64,000 nucleotides of DNA from Archangium sp. (GCA_030695565.1 JAUYRZ010000079.1:1-64000), one strand, 5' to 3'; numbered from the stretch's first letter, positions 1 through 9,039 are shown. The notes: generated from the sequence alone by a model not told the origin. Numbers and translations are program-made.

Positions 1-1
1 C

Positions 2-133
2 GAGTACTTCGGTGTTCCGGCTGCTCTGTACACAGACCTGCTCTCAGCTCACTCCAAGGGCACGTTTGTCACCCGCTTTATCCGCGGCCACTTCCCGTTC
101 CGTCGGCTGGGGCAGCCAAGCGATCTGACGTAG
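2..133 (+). CDS. KTSC-domain protein, C-terminal fragment (cut by window edge)
   Basis: The open frame enters from the left edge and gives 43 residues before TAG. The segment EYFGVPAALYTDLL followed by AHSKGTFVTRFIRGHFPF has the pattern of the KTSC domain: a V-P-x-x-x-Y start, then S-K-G, then an I-R-x-x-F/Y-P-x-R strand. KTSC is a small domain found alone or fused to lysyl-tRNA synthetases and nucleic-acid proteins; its biochemical role is poorly defined. Only the end of the protein is visible, so its length and partner domains are unknown. The short inverted repeat just downstream may end the transcript. The identification rests on pattern recognition of about 35 residues. Confidence 0.6.
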   Translation, partial: EYFGVPAALYTDLLSAHSKGTFVTRFIRGHFPFRRLGQPSDLT

Positions 134-147
134 TAGTGCTAATACGT

Positions 148-179
148 CTCCCCTGCGGGGAGAGGGTCAGGGTGAAGGG
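148..179. repeat. GC-rich palindromic repeat (family copy 1)
   Basis: CTCCCC-TGC-GGGGAG forms a perfect 6-bp stem and is followed by agggtcagggtga. Read on the minus strand it is the caccctgaccctctcccc motif found at seven other places in the window. It lies between the convergent KTSC and sigma54-activator genes and could act as a weak bidirectional terminator. Confidence 0.6.
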
Positions 180-182
180 CCA

Positions 183-1553
183 CTAGGTTCGAAAAGACCG
201 AGGGTCGAGCCCGTACCGGTCCATCCACCGCTGAATCTGCATGCGCGCCTTGCCCATCGCCCGAGCCACGGCAGACACATTGCCCGCGTGCTGCGAAAGC
301 AGCGCTACGAGCTCCGCCTTCCGAGCGCCCTCCACCTCGGCCGCAGGCTCCTTCCTTCTCATGGCCGGCTCCCGAAGCTCGGGCGGCAGATGCGAAAGCT
401 CGATCACGCCCGATCCCGAAAGCACCAACGACGTCTCCAGCGCCTTCTCCAGCTCACGAACGTTGAGCGGCCAGTCGTAGGCGAAGATCGCCCGGGCCGC
501 GGCGATGCCCAGCTGCACCGAGAACACCCGCTGCGGGGCGAGCCGCTGCAGCAGCGCCCCGATGAGCAACCCCAGATCCTCCCGGCGCGAGACGAGCGAC
601 GGCAACTCGAGCCGGTAGCCGGTCAGCCGCGCCCGCAAGTCATCGCGAAAGAGCCCCTGCTCACACAGCCGTTCGAGCGTGCGGTGCGTGGCCGAGATCA
701 CCCGCAGATCGACAGGCAAGGGCTTCGAGCCACCCACCGGCATCACCGCGCGTTCCTGCAGCACTCTCAACAACACCGGCTGCGCGTCGAGGGGCAGGTC
801 ACCCACTTCATCGAGCAGCAAGGTGCCGCCATGTGCAGTGCGCAGCAAGCCGGGGCGATCTTCCAGCGCACCGGAGAACGCGCCTTTGCGGTGGCCGAAC
901 AACTCCGACTCCACCAGCTCATCGGGCAACGCCCCGCAGTTCACCGCCACGAACGGCCCTGGCCGCGCGCTGAGCGCGTGCAGCGCGTTCGCCACCACTT
1001 CTTTGCCGCTCCCGGAAGGCCCACAGAGCGCGATGTTCACGCTCGACTTCGCCAGCTTCACCAGCTCGTCGAACTGAACGCTCAAGCTCGGTGACAACGT
1101 GGCCAGCCCAGGCGCCGCCGGCCTCAACGTTTCACTCTCGACGTCGGGCACACACGGCTGATCGAGCCTGAAGACGAAGAACGTCCGGCCCAGTTCGATC
1201 ACGTCGCCGTCGGCGAGCTCAGCCCGCTGCACCTGCTCACCATTGCGGCGCACGCCGTTCTTCGACTTCGTGTCTTCCAGCACCCAGGCCCGCATCACCC
1301 GCGACAGCCGCGCGTGTTGGCCCGACATCCAGCGATCGGCGACGCCCAGCTTGAGGGTGCGTTTGCCTGCTTCCTCGACCCGGCTGGCGGAGCGGTCGTC
1401 GCTCCGGCCGAAGTTCACTTCGTCGACGGCTTCGAGCGAAAATCGGGCGGAGGGCGCGGCGGGGCGATCGGCGTCGAGCACCCGGTACAGGAAGGCTGAC
1501 GTCTTCGCGCCCCTGGGGGCGCCGCTGAAGCCTTCGGTCAGCGTGCTGTGCAC
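183..1553 (-). CDS. FHA-domain sigma54-dependent transcriptional activator
   Basis: Predicted activator of sigma54 promoters. The N-terminal third is an FHA phosphothreonine-binding domain (GR..., then SGQHARL and D-T-K-S-K-N-G). The centre is the AAA+ domain with Walker A GPSGSGKE, the loop GAFSGA (Ser in place of the usual Thr of GAFTGA), Walker B GGTLLLDEVGD and an arginine-finger region FRDDLRARL. The C-terminus is a Fis-type helix-turn-helix. There is no receiver domain, so input is probably phosphopeptide binding. I prefer the GTG start at 1553: GAGGGAG lies 9 nt upstream and the GTG sits 1 nt beyond the TGA of the upstream kinase, suggesting translational coupling. An in-frame ATG at 1586 would overlap the kinase gene and lacks a visible ribosome site. 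FHA-sigma54 activators next to Ser/Thr kinases are typical of myxobacteria. Confidence 0.88.
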   Translation of the reverse strand: MHSTLTEGFSGAPRGAKTSAFLYRVLDADRPAAPSARFSLEAVDEVNFGRSDDRSASRVEEAGKRTLKLGVADRWMSGQHARLSRVMRAWVLEDTKSKNGVRRNGEQVQRAELADGDVIELGRTFFVFRLDQPCVPDVESETLRPAAPGLATLSPSLSVQFDELVKLAKSSVNIALCGPSGSGKEVVANALHALSARPGPFVAVNCGALPDELVESELFGHRKGAFSGALEDRPGLLRTAHGGTLLLDEVGDLPLDAQPVLLRVLQERAVMPVGGSKPLPVDLRVISATHRTLERLCEQGLFRDDLRARLTGYRLELPSLVSRREDLGLLIGALLQRLAPQRVFSVQLGIAAARAIFAYDWPLNVRELEKALETSLVLSGSGVIELSHLPPELREPAMRRKEPAAEVEGARKAELVALLSQHAGNVSAVARAMGKARMQIQRWMDRYGLDPRSFRT

Positions 1554-1554
1554 G

Positions 1555-4176
1555 TCAGCGGACTCCCTCGACGAGGAACAGCTCATCGAGCTGTTGGTTC
1601 ACGGTGTAGACATAGTGCTTCCCGTCGGGGGTGAGCACGCTTTCCTTCAGGTGATGCATGCCCACCGGGTCAGGCGGGTCGAGCGCGCCGATGTGCACCG
1701 TCTTCGCCGTCACCAGATCGTACCGAAGCAGCTCCACGCCCACGCTGGAGCTGTTCGGCTTGGGGCTTCGAATCAGCCACAGTCCCTTGCCATCGGCCGT
1801 CCACTGGAGCGGAAAGTCGCCCATCGCCAGATCACGCAGCGCCTTCTCTTCGCCGCTCTGGGCGTCGATCAACATGCAGCGTTTGTCTTTGCCGCAACCG
1901 ACCAGCCACTTCCCGTCAGGCGAAGGCGGCGCCGCGAGGAAGAGGGGCACTTCGGTCAGCCGCTCCGGTTTGCCGGCGATGCCGGTCTCTTCATCGGCCT
2001 GCACCACCGACTGCAGGTAGAGGTGCGATTGATTGTCGGGGCCGATCGCCGAGAAGGCGATGCGTTGCCCGTCGGCGAAGTAGCGCACCCGGGTGATCGC
2101 CTGAAACTCACCGGCCGGGAGATCCCGCTGTTCGCCGGCGCCGGTGGGAATGACCCGCAAGGTATTGAAGGGCGGGGTGGGGGTGATGATCGCCCAGCGT
2201 TTGTCGGGCGAGAGCGCGCGGCCCCAGCCCAACGCCAGCAACACCGGCGTGTCGTCGGGCGTGTCGAAGCGCCGCAGCCAGGTCTGCACTTCGGAGCCCG
2301 CCGGGCCATAGCCTTCGAGGAACAACATCACCTTGCCGTCGTTCGAGACATCGAGCGGCATCGAGCCGTCGAGCCAGCTGAGCGAGCGTTCTTTCGCCTC
2401 GCCGTTCACCTTGCCGAACATGCGCGAGCGCATGATGCCGTTGGTGGCCAGCAGCCGGCCCTTCGCGTCGATGTCCATCAAGCGCAGGCTGCCGGGTGCG
2501 CTGAAGACCCGGTGCTGACGGGCGTGAATCGACAACGAGTGGATCTGCCGCGAGACGTCGTCGTAGCCCGCGGAGAACCACACCTCGGCGCTGCCAGGCG
2601 CCCAGGCCAGGCCCTCCAGCGTCCACGCAGAGGTCGAGCTGGCGATGGGTTTCCCCACGCGGTCGACGATCTCCACCGTGCCGCGATCGTCGCCTCGCAC
2701 GGGGTGCCGCTCGAAGGCGATGTACTCGAGGTCGGGCGAGAGCCGCGCGTTGGCCACCGGGTGATTGCTGGTGACCACCACGTTGCCCGGCGGGTACTCG
2801 ATGAAGAACCGCGCATCGTGAAAACGAATCAGCACCAACGAGTCGTCGGTGCCGAAGTCGGCGGAGACCACGCCTTCATACAGCGGCCGGGGTGCCCCAC
2901 CGGCGAGAGAGGCGCGCGCGAGCGTGCGCCCGTCCCACGAAGCCGACTCGTCCATCACGCCGGCCAGCGCGAGCTCATCTTTGCCGGAGAGATCGAACAG
3001 GAAGGTGCCGGGCTCACTCACGGGGCGAAGCTGAGCGCCATCGAGCACGCCTGCGTAGACGCGGGTGGGGGTGTTCTCGAACGAGCCGGTGTACGCCAGC
3101 CCGCGGCCATCGGCGGTGAAGCGCGCGTTGTAGATGCTGCCGCTGCGAAAGCTGACCCGCCGGCTGATCGCCGCTTTCGACTCGGGCGCGGGCGTGGCGA
3201 GCGCGACGTTCTCTTTCGGTGAGGGCCGCAGCACGAAGGCCAGGGCCACCAGGGTCATGCTCAACATGCCGAGCGCCGCCAGCCGTGTGGTGGTCGGGTT
3301 CGCCGCGGCGCCCAACGGCGGTTGCCCCGAGCCATCGGTGATCGCCTCGAGGGCGTAGACGAGATCGCGGGCGTGTTGAAAACGCTGCTCCGGGTTCTTG
3401 TCGAGGCAGCGGCGCATCACCCGCGCGAGCGCAGGCGGGGCGACCACCTGCACGGCGTCGAGCTCGTGGGGCTCCGCGTTGAGGATCGCGTAGCCACGTT
3501 CGACCGGGGTCTCGCCCGGAAAGGCCATCTGCCCGGTGAGGCACTCGTAGATGATCGCTCCGAGCGCGAAGAGATCGCTGCGGGCATCAGCCGGGCGGCC
3601 GCGCACCTGCTCCGGGGCCATGTAGCCCGCGGTACCCATCACCGCGCCCGACTGCGTCAGCGGCAACGTTCCCGTGGGCGGCGCCAGGCCTTCGGTGGTG
3701 CGCGCCACGCCGAAGTCGAGGATCTTGAGCTGACCATCGTGGGTGAGGAACAGGTTGTCGGGTTTGAGATCGCGATGAACGATGCCCTTTTCGTGCACCG
3801 CCGCGAGGCCCTGCGCGACGTGCATCGCCAGCTCAATCACCTTGCGAGGCGGCAACCGGCCTTCGTCGATCCGTTCGCGCAGGGTCTGCCCCTCGAGCAG
3901 CTCGGTGACCAGAAACGGCGTGTCGCCTTCGCGGCCCACGTCGAACACCGCGAGCACGTTGGGGTGGTTCAAGGCGGAAGCGGCGCGGGCTTCTTGCTCG
4001 AACCGGTGCAGCCTCGCCGGGTCGGCCAGGCTCGAAGGCGGCAGCGTCTTGATGGCCACGTCACGGCCCAGGCGGGGATCGCGGGCCCGGTACACCACGC
4101 CCATGCCGCCAGACCCGAGCGGGCCGACGATGTCATAGGGGCCGAAGCGCTCACCCGGCGTGGGACTGACGCTCAC
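1555..4176 (-). CDS. Membrane-anchored Ser/Thr protein kinase with beta-propeller sensor
   Basis: 873 residues from a GTG start. The kinase domain spans about residues 12-280: glycine loop GSGGMGVV (21-28), ATP lysine K43, catalytic HRDLKPDN (134-141), DFG (154-156) and MAPE before a P+1 segment. One membrane helix lies at about 298-316. The remaining 550 residues are repeated short beta-strand blocks resembling WD40/TolB-type propellers, presumably periplasmic. This is a one-pass PknB-like receptor kinase of the sort abundant in myxobacteria. The FHA-sigma54 activator gene follows immediately, so the likely pathway is propeller sensing, Thr phosphorylation, then FHA recognition and sigma54 transcription. 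The kinase assignment is firm; the ligand is unknown. Confidence 0.92.
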   Translation of the reverse strand: MSVSPTPGERFGPYDIVGPLGSGGMGVVYRARDPRLGRDVAIKTLPPSSLADPARLHRFEQEARAASALNHPNVLAVFDVGREGDTPFLVTELLEGQTLRERIDEGRLPPRKVIELAMHVAQGLAAVHEKGIVHRDLKPDNLFLTHDGQLKILDFGVARTTEGLAPPTGTLPLTQSGAVMGTAGYMAPEQVRGRPADARSDLFALGAIIYECLTGQMAFPGETPVERGYAILNAEPHELDAVQVVAPPALARVMRRCLDKNPEQRFQHARDLVYALEAITDGSGQPPLGAAANPTTTRLAALGMLSMTLVALAFVLRPSPKENVALATPAPESKAAISRRVSFRSGSIYNARFTADGRGLAYTGSFENTPTRVYAGVLDGAQLRPVSEPGTFLFDLSGKDELALAGVMDESASWDGRTLARASLAGGAPRPLYEGVVSADFGTDDSLVLIRFHDARFFIEYPPGNVVVTSNHPVANARLSPDLEYIAFERHPVRGDDRGTVEIVDRVGKPIASSTSAWTLEGLAWAPGSAEVWFSAGYDDVSRQIHSLSIHARQHRVFSAPGSLRLMDIDAKGRLLATNGIMRSRMFGKVNGEAKERSLSWLDGSMPLDVSNDGKVMLFLEGYGPAGSEVQTWLRRFDTPDDTPVLLALGWGRALSPDKRWAIITPTPPFNTLRVIPTGAGEQRDLPAGEFQAITRVRYFADGQRIAFSAIGPDNQSHLYLQSVVQADEETGIAGKPERLTEVPLFLAAPPSPDGKWLVGCGKDKRCMLIDAQSGEEKALRDLAMGDFPLQWTADGKGLWLIRSPKPNSSSVGVELLRYDLVTAKTVHIGALDPPDPVGMHHLKESVLTPDGKHYVYTVNQQLDELFLVEGVR

Positions 4177-4252
4177 GTTTCACCAGGCTCGAAAAGGGGA
4201 CTTCGGGGCCCGCACAACGCTCAGACCCCATCACCTATTTCCAACAGATTTT

Positions 4253-4834
4253 CTAACGACGCCGGCCGCCCTTACCGGGCTTCGCTTTCGGCGCTTCGTC
4301 AGCCGCCGGGGCTGCGCTGCTGCCGACGGCACTGTCTTGCCCTGCGGCGGCGTCCTGCTCCTGCTGGGCTTCGGGGGGCAGGCCCTTCTCGACCGGCACC
4401 ACACCCGCTTCGTTGGGCTTCTCGTCGAGGGTGACGGGATTTTCTTCGGAGACCCCGCGCTGCACCTCGACTTCTTTGGGGGCGTTGGCGTCGGCCTTTC
4501 GCTTTTCTTCGGCGGCCTTGTCCTTCGCCTCCAGGTCCTTCACGAGTTCTTTGGTCTTCGCGTACTCAGAACGGTCTCGTTTGAGCGAGTCGCGGGCCCA
4601 TTGTTTGGGGTCGACGCCGTTCTTTTCGAGCACCGCCTTGCTGGCGTTGGCGAGGTCCTGGTCCATCGCCTTGCGGTCTTCGCGGCTCAGCTCGGTCGGC
4701 TTCTTGTTGCCGTACTTCGCCGAGACCTCGGCCTGGGCCTTCTGCTCCTGCCGTTCGATCACCGCCGCCTTGTCAGGCGTGGTGGCTTCGTCGGCGACGA
4801 GGGCAAGACAGAGCGTGACGAGAGACAGCGACAT
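4253..4834 (-). CDS. Highly charged secreted or periplasmic protein, unknown function
   Basis: 193 residues. I start at the ATG at 4834 because GGAGG stands 6 nt upstream and the first residues (MSLSLVTLCLALVADE) look like a signal peptide; a longer reading frame extends further but crosses the next gene. The mature part is rich in Lys, Glu, Asp and Ala and probably helical or coiled coil (about 25-115), followed by a Pro/Ala/Glu linker and a basic KPGKGGRRR tail. I recognise no family. It lies downstream of a small Cys lipoprotein in the same direction, separated by 56 nt, so they may be co-transcribed. Confidence 0.65.
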   Translation of the reverse strand: MSLSLVTLCLALVADEATTPDKAAVIERQEQKAQAEVSAKYGNKKPTELSREDRKAMDQDLANASKAVLEKNGVDPKQWARDSLKRDRSEYAKTKELVKDLEAKDKAAEEKRKADANAPKEVEVQRGVSEENPVTLDEKPNEAGVVPVEKGLPPEAQQEQDAAAGQDSAVGSSAAPAADEAPKAKPGKGGRRR

Positions 4835-4890
4835 GACGACCTCCGCGAACACGGCAACGCTAACACCGCGCGGGGCGCTGGCAGCTGCTG

Positions 4891-5211
4891 TTACTTCCGA
4901 CAGGTCGAGCAGCCCTCGTTGAACTTGGCGCACTCTTCCTGGGCCGTGACGCAGCGCTTCTGGTACTCGGCGCGATCGGCGTTGCGGCCGGCGATTTCGC
5001 AGACGGTGTCCGACAGCTTGCAGACCTTCGACTTGAGGTCGCAGGTGTCGCTGCACTCGGTGCTCGTCTTGGTGCGGTACTCCTCGAGCTGCGCCGAGAG
5101 CATGTCCATCTTCTCGTCGTCGGAGCCGCCGAGGTTCGGGCCTCCGGTGTTCTTCGGGCACGCCAGGAGGAACAACGAGGCGGCGAGGGACGCGAGGAGA
5201 AGGCGGTTCAT
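4891..5211 (-). CDS. Small Cys-rich lipoprotein
   Basis: 106 residues with a type II signal peptide ending in the lipobox LLAC (Cys18). The mature part has eight further cysteines, including C-S-D-T-C-D and the terminal C-S-T-C, which would suit disulfide-bonded periplasmic or outer-membrane folding. No domain recognised. It precedes the charged protein gene at 4253-4834 on the same strand. The start ATG is fixed by the signal peptide. Confidence 0.7.
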   Translation of the reverse strand: MNRLLLASLAASLFLLACPKNTGGPNLGGSDDEKMDMLSAQLEEYRTKTSTECSDTCDLKSKVCKLSDTVCEIAGRNADRAEYQKRCVTAQEECAKFNEGCSTCRK

Positions 5212-5271
5212 GAGCGGCGCGTGTAGACGCGTGAGTCGCTGGGAGCAACTTCGTTGTTCGACTTCGCACCG

Positions 5272-5772
5272 TTACGGAGGCGTGACGGGCGCGATCACCG
5301 GCCGCTTCTGGTGGGGCGGTAGCGGCTTGTTGGCCTCGCGCCAGTAGAAGAACGCGGTGAGGGCCAGCACCACCACGATGGCGATGCGGCGATACAGCTC
5401 GTCCCGATCGCGATCGGGCGAGGCGGCGTACTCGGCTGCGCTCTTCGCCAACCGCGCCCGCAGCTCTTCCCGGTGCGCGCTGAGCTGATCCCACAGTCTC
5501 CGGGCGGCGGCGCCTTCTCCGGTGGCCGCGCCTCCTTCGAGCATGGCGGTGACCTCGGCGGGTTCCCGGGCGTCGGGCACGCGCGCCTTCCCTCCGGAGC
5601 TCACGTCGAGCAGCGAGCGGAACACCAGGATCTGCGCGCGGGGCAGGTCGATGCCGTGCAGCGTCGCCAGCGCGGCGAGGTCCATTCCGGCGAGGCTCAC
5701 CCGCTTGACGATCTCCGCCGAGCGGGGCGGGGCATCGGTGAGCAGGCGGAAGAGCGCGTCGACTTCAGACAT
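5272..5772 (-). CDS. Tail-anchored membrane protein, unknown function
   Basis: 166 residues. About 120 N-terminal cytoplasmic residues, mostly helical, contain a segment at about 31-55 that resembles a helix-turn-helix. A single hydrophobic helix follows at about 128-144 and then a short proline-rich tail (PLPPHQKRPVIAPVTPP). This arrangement suggests insertion by the C-terminus with the bulk in the cytoplasm. It is divergent from the SpoIID-like gene with only 62 bp between starts, so the two may share a control region. Family not recognised. Confidence 0.6.
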   Translation of the reverse strand: MSEVDALFRLLTDAPPRSAEIVKRVSLAGMDLAALATLHGIDLPRAQILVFRSLLDVSSGGKARVPDAREPAEVTAMLEGGAATGEGAAARRLWDQLSAHREELRARLAKSAAEYAASPDRDRDELYRRIAIVVVLALTAFFYWREANKPLPPHQKRPVIAPVTPP

Positions 5773-5834
5773 TTGAGGGCCGCAGTCCTGCCAAATTCTT
5801 GAGCCGCTGTCGTGGGTTCGTACGCTGTCGGCCT

Positions 5835-6911
5835 ATGCGGCTCCCCTTGCTCTTGGTCTGGCTCTCGTCGGCCGTCTTCGCCGCCGAGACGATGCGCATC
5901 GCGGTGGGGCCCGAGTCGTCGAAGGTAATGCTCGAGGGCGACGCCCTGCGCGTGGGGGCCGACGCGGACGACGCGGTGTTCGAAGCGTTCGCCACCCGGC
6001 GGGTCTCGTTCGCGCTCGTGGAGGGGAAGTTGATGGTCGAGGGCTCACCTTCGCCGGCGCGCGCGTTGCGGTTCCGCTCGGGTGAAGACGGCAGCGGCGT
6101 CATCGCGGTGAACGGCGTGCGGGTGAAGGGCGACGTGGTGGTGCTCTTCGGGAAGACGCAGCTGGCCGCGGTGAACGTGCTCGGGCTGGAGGACTACCTG
6201 GTCGGCGTCATCGGCAGCGAGATGCCCAAGTCGTTCCCCACCGAGGCGCTCAAGGCCCAGGCGATCGCCGCCCGTACCTACGCGCTCAACAAGAAGCTCG
6301 AGCAGTACAGCCAGCCGTACCACCTGGGCAGCTCGGTCATCAGCCAGGTCTACAAGGGGCTCGACGTCGAAGATCCGCGCACCCGCGACGCGGTGGAGTC
6401 CACCCGCGGCCTGGTGATGACCTGGCAGCTGCAGCCCATCGAGGCGTACTTTCACTCGAGCTGCGGCGGCCGTACCGAGTCGGGTGGTGACGCCCTGGGG
6501 CGCGATCTTCCGTACTTGAAAGCCGTCGATTGCCCGTGTGGCCACCTGCCCACCAGCCACTGGACGCTCAACCTGAAGCAGGCCGATCTGAAGGCGCTGG
6601 GCGGAACGAAGGCGGGCGCGCTCAAGGTGCAGGGCCGCTCGTCGACGGGCCGGGCGCGGCGGGTGGAGGTCGGTGCCCGCAGCCTCGACGCGGTCACCTT
6701 CAGGGAGCGCATCGGGTACATGAAGTTGAAGAGCCTGCACTTCGAGATCGAGAAGTCAGGAGACGGGTGGAAGGTCGAAGGCAGCGGCTTTGGCCACGGC
6801 GCGGGGCTCTGTCAGTGGGGCGCGCGCGTCTACGCCGAGAAGGGCTGGGATTACCGGAAGATCCTCCAGCACTATTATCCAGGCGTCGAGCTGCAGACTT
6901 TGTACGAATGA
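5835..6911 (+). CDS. SpoIID/LytB-like peptidoglycan lytic transglycosylase
   Basis: 358 residues beginning with a cleavable signal peptide (AVFAAE). The SpoIID domain is recognised by LEDYLVGVIGSEMP (118-131), where E129 matches the catalytic glutamate of SpoIID, by the helix EALKAQAIAARTYA, by SSCGGRTES (about 208-216) and by the C-terminal FGHGAGLCQWGA. SpoIID cleaves denuded glycan strands; non-sporulating and myxobacterial members act in wall remodelling or amidase enhancement. I chose the ATG at 5835 over an in-frame start at 5799 because it places the signal sequence at the N-terminus. Its stop overlaps the next gene's start (ATGA), so the two are translationally coupled. Confidence 0.87.
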   Translation: MRLPLLLVWLSSAVFAAETMRIAVGPESSKVMLEGDALRVGADADDAVFEAFATRRVSFALVEGKLMVEGSPSPARALRFRSGEDGSGVIAVNGVRVKGDVVVLFGKTQLAAVNVLGLEDYLVGVIGSEMPKSFPTEALKAQAIAARTYALNKKLEQYSQPYHLGSSVISQVYKGLDVEDPRTRDAVESTRGLVMTWQLQPIEAYFHSSCGGRTESGGDALGRDLPYLKAVDCPCGHLPTSHWTLNLKQADLKALGGTKAGALKVQGRSSTGRARRVEVGARSLDAVTFRERIGYMKLKSLHFEIEKSGDGWKVEGSGFGHGAGLCQWGARVYAEKGWDYRKILQHYYPGVELQTLYE

Positions 6912-7555
6912 ATCTGCACTGGGACCTCGCCTCGCATGAAGGCTTGCCGTACCGGTTTCTGCTGCCGGCTGGCTACGATCCGCATCAGCGGTATCCCCTC
7001 GTCGTCTACCTGCACGGCAGCGGCGAGCGGGGCGACGACACCGTCTCGCACCTGAAGAATGGCGTCGATACGTTGGGCCGCTGGCCGGTGATCGCGGTCG
7101 CGCCGCAGTGTCCTCGCGACGACACCTTCGGGGGCAGCTGGTACGGCGGCGAGTCGCGGACGCAACGCAAAGTGGTCAGCCTGGTGCGCGACCTGGCGGG
7201 CCGGAAATCGGTCGATGCGCAGCGCGTCTCGCTCATCGGGTATTCGATGGGGGCGATCGGTCTGTGGGATCTGATCGAGCGGCACCGCGCGCTCTTCGCC
7301 GCGGCCGTGCCGATCGCCGGCGACTTGAACCCGGAGTCAGCGCGCGCGCTGGTCGACTTTCCCATCTGGGCGTTTCACGGCGAGCTCGATCGCCTGGTGC
7401 GCAACGACGCGATCCGCCGGGTGGCGAGCTTGATGAGGCAGCTCGGTGGTGGCGTCTTCCGGTACTCCGAGTTGCCGGGCACAGGGCACGACTCGTGGCA
7501 AGGCGCGTTCGGAAACGCAGCGCTGCCGCCGTGGCTACTTGCTCAGCGTCGGTGA
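6908..7555 (+). CDS. Alpha/beta hydrolase, predicted esterase
   Basis: 215 residues, complete alpha/beta hydrolase fold: oxyanion region VVYLHGSGERG (about 32-42), nucleophile elbow GYSMG (Ser113), acid Asp161 (HGELDRLV) and His194 (GTGHDSW). The family includes phospholipase/carboxylesterase and feruloyl-esterase-like enzymes. No signal peptide, so it is probably cytoplasmic. The ATG overlaps the SpoIID stop by 4 nt. The 3' end overlaps the convergent DUF962 gene by 21 nt. Substrate unknown. Confidence 0.85.
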   Translation: MNLHWDLASHEGLPYRFLLPAGYDPHQRYPLVVYLHGSGERGDDTVSHLKNGVDTLGRWPVIAVAPQCPRDDTFGGSWYGGESRTQRKVVSLVRDLAGRKSVDAQRVSLIGYSMGAIGLWDLIERHRALFAAAVPIAGDLNPESARALVDFPIWAFHGELDRLVRNDAIRRVASLMRQLGGGVFRYSELPGTGHDSWQGAFGNAALPPWLLAQRR

Positions 7556-8095
7556 ACCGGTCGAACCAATGGTGCGCAGGCGAGTCGGGCCCACGCGGTT
7601 CTCGATCTCCGCTTTCACTTCGGTGCGCAGGCCGAGGTTGAAGCCCACTTCGGCGGTCACGAACAACGGCCCCAGCAGCAGGCCGACCAGGTCGTCCACG
7701 AACGCGGGCTTCTTGCCCTCGTAGTAGTGGCCGATGAACTGAATCACCCAGCCCACGATGAACAGGCCTGCCGAGGCGATGAGCCAGACCATCGTGCTCT
7801 GGGCCGTGATGAACGACGAGATGAAGGCGCACAACACGAGCTGCGCGGTCATCACCAGGCCGTAGCGGAGGTCGAGGCGGAAGTAGAAGGCGGCCGCCGC
7901 GGGGATGACGAACCAGACCGGCGAGAGCATCAGGCCCATCAGCTCGAAGCCCGGCCGCGAGAGGAACGAGGTCACCGCGAGCACGATCATCGGCACGCCG
8001 ATGTAGTGGGTCGAGATGTTGCGCGGATCACGGTGGTACGCCGCGTACTTGCTGAGCTGAGCGATCAAAGCAGTCGGGTTCACAGTGGCGGTCAT
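7535..8095 (-). CDS. Mpo1/DUF962-family membrane protein
   Basis: 186 residues. The N-terminal YHRDPRNISTHYIGVP block and the later GHYYEGKKPAFVDDL block, with their spaced His residues, are the hallmarks of the DUF962/Mpo1 family. In yeast Mpo1 is an iron-dependent dioxygenase that shortens 2-hydroxy fatty acids; bacterial members are poorly studied. About four membrane helices separate the two His blocks. I start at the ATG at 8095, just before the conserved region, rather than further upstream. It is divergent from the Crp-like regulator with about 60 bp between starts. Its tail overlaps the convergent hydrolase gene. Confidence 0.82.
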   Translation of the reverse strand: MTATVNPTALIAQLSKYAAYHRDPRNISTHYIGVPMIVLAVTSFLSRPGFELMGLMLSPVWFVIPAAAAFYFRLDLRYGLVMTAQLVLCAFISSFITAQSTMVWLIASAGLFIVGWVIQFIGHYYEGKKPAFVDDLVGLLLGPLFVTAEVGFNLGLRTEVKAEIENRVGPTRLRTIGSTGSPTLSK

Positions 8096-8156
8096 ATGCG
8101 AGACTCTGCCCTCGTTTCGAGCCGCCACACTGTCAGCCGCCCGACACTTCGCACCC

Positions 8157-8858
8157 ATGCCCAAATCTGGTCGTGAATACAGGGAGTTGCTGTTGGCGGG
8201 GCGGTGGTTCCAGGGGCTGGCTCCCCTGTTTCAGCACCGGCTGCTGGAGGCTGGCGTGATGCGTCACGTGCCGGTGGAGGGGCGGTTGTTCTCGCGCGGT
8301 GACGCTCCGGATGGGCTCTACGCCGCGCTCGCCGGGAGCATTCGCATCGCGGGGCTGTCGGAGGCGGGGAAAGAAGCCGTGCTCGCGGTCGTTGAACCCC
8401 CGCAATGGTTCGGGGAGATCGCGGTGTTCGATCGCCTGGCACGCACGCACGATGCGATCGCCGCGGTCGAGTCGGTGGTGATGCACGTGCCGTCGGTTTC
8501 GCTCGACGCGATGTTGGCGGAGCAGCCGGCGTGGTGGCGCGATCTGGGGTTGTTGGTGACCGCCAAGCTTCGGCTCGCCTTCATGATGATGGAGGACATG
8601 GCGTTGTTGCCGCTGCTCCCTCGCGTGGCCCGGCGTCTGGTGTTGATGGCCGAGGGGTACGGCGAGTGGAGCGATCGTTCGGCGCGGGTGGTGAAAGTGA
8701 GCCAGGAGACGCTGGCGGCGATGGTGTCTTCGTCGAGGCAGTCGACCAACCAGGCGCTCAAGGAGCTCGAGGCGCGGGGGCTCATCAAAGTGGCGTACAG
8801 CGAGATCGAGATCGTCGAGCTGGGCGGGTTGCGTTCGGTCGCTGGCGGGGGGCAGTGA
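8157..8858 (+). CDS. Crp/Fnr-family transcriptional regulator
   Basis: 233 residues. The N-terminal cyclic-nucleotide-binding-like beta roll contains the region FSRGDAPDGLYAALAGSIRI and the helix-preceding WFGEIAVFD. The C-terminus is a winged helix-turn-helix (VSQETLAAMVSSSRQSTNQ) with the recognition helix at about 195-210. There is no Cys cluster at the N-terminus, so it is not an oxygen-sensing Fnr with an iron-sulfur centre. The start at 8157 leaves a usual N-terminus for the family. It could control itself or the divergent DUF962 gene; the ligand is unknown. Confidence 0.85.
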   Translation: MPKSGREYRELLLAGRWFQGLAPLFQHRLLEAGVMRHVPVEGRLFSRGDAPDGLYAALAGSIRIAGLSEAGKEAVLAVVEPPQWFGEIAVFDRLARTHDAIAAVESVVMHVPSVSLDAMLAEQPAWWRDLGLLVTAKLRLAFMMMEDMALLPLLPRVARRLVLMAEGYGEWSDRSARVVKVSQETLAAMVSSSRQSTNQALKELEARGLIKVAYSEIEIVELGGLRSVAGGGQ

Positions 8859-9039
8859 GGATGGAGAAGCAGCCATTCAGGTGAGCAGTAGGGGTGGGTT
8901 TGCATGGTGCTCGCCTCGAACAGGCCCTTCACGCGCGGCTTCGTGTTGCGCCATTGAACGAGCGTCGAGCTGAAGGCGAGTTCTCGTTTCCACCTGAGAG
9001 CAAGACAGCTGCCTCTCGCTGGCGTAGTTCACCGTCGCC

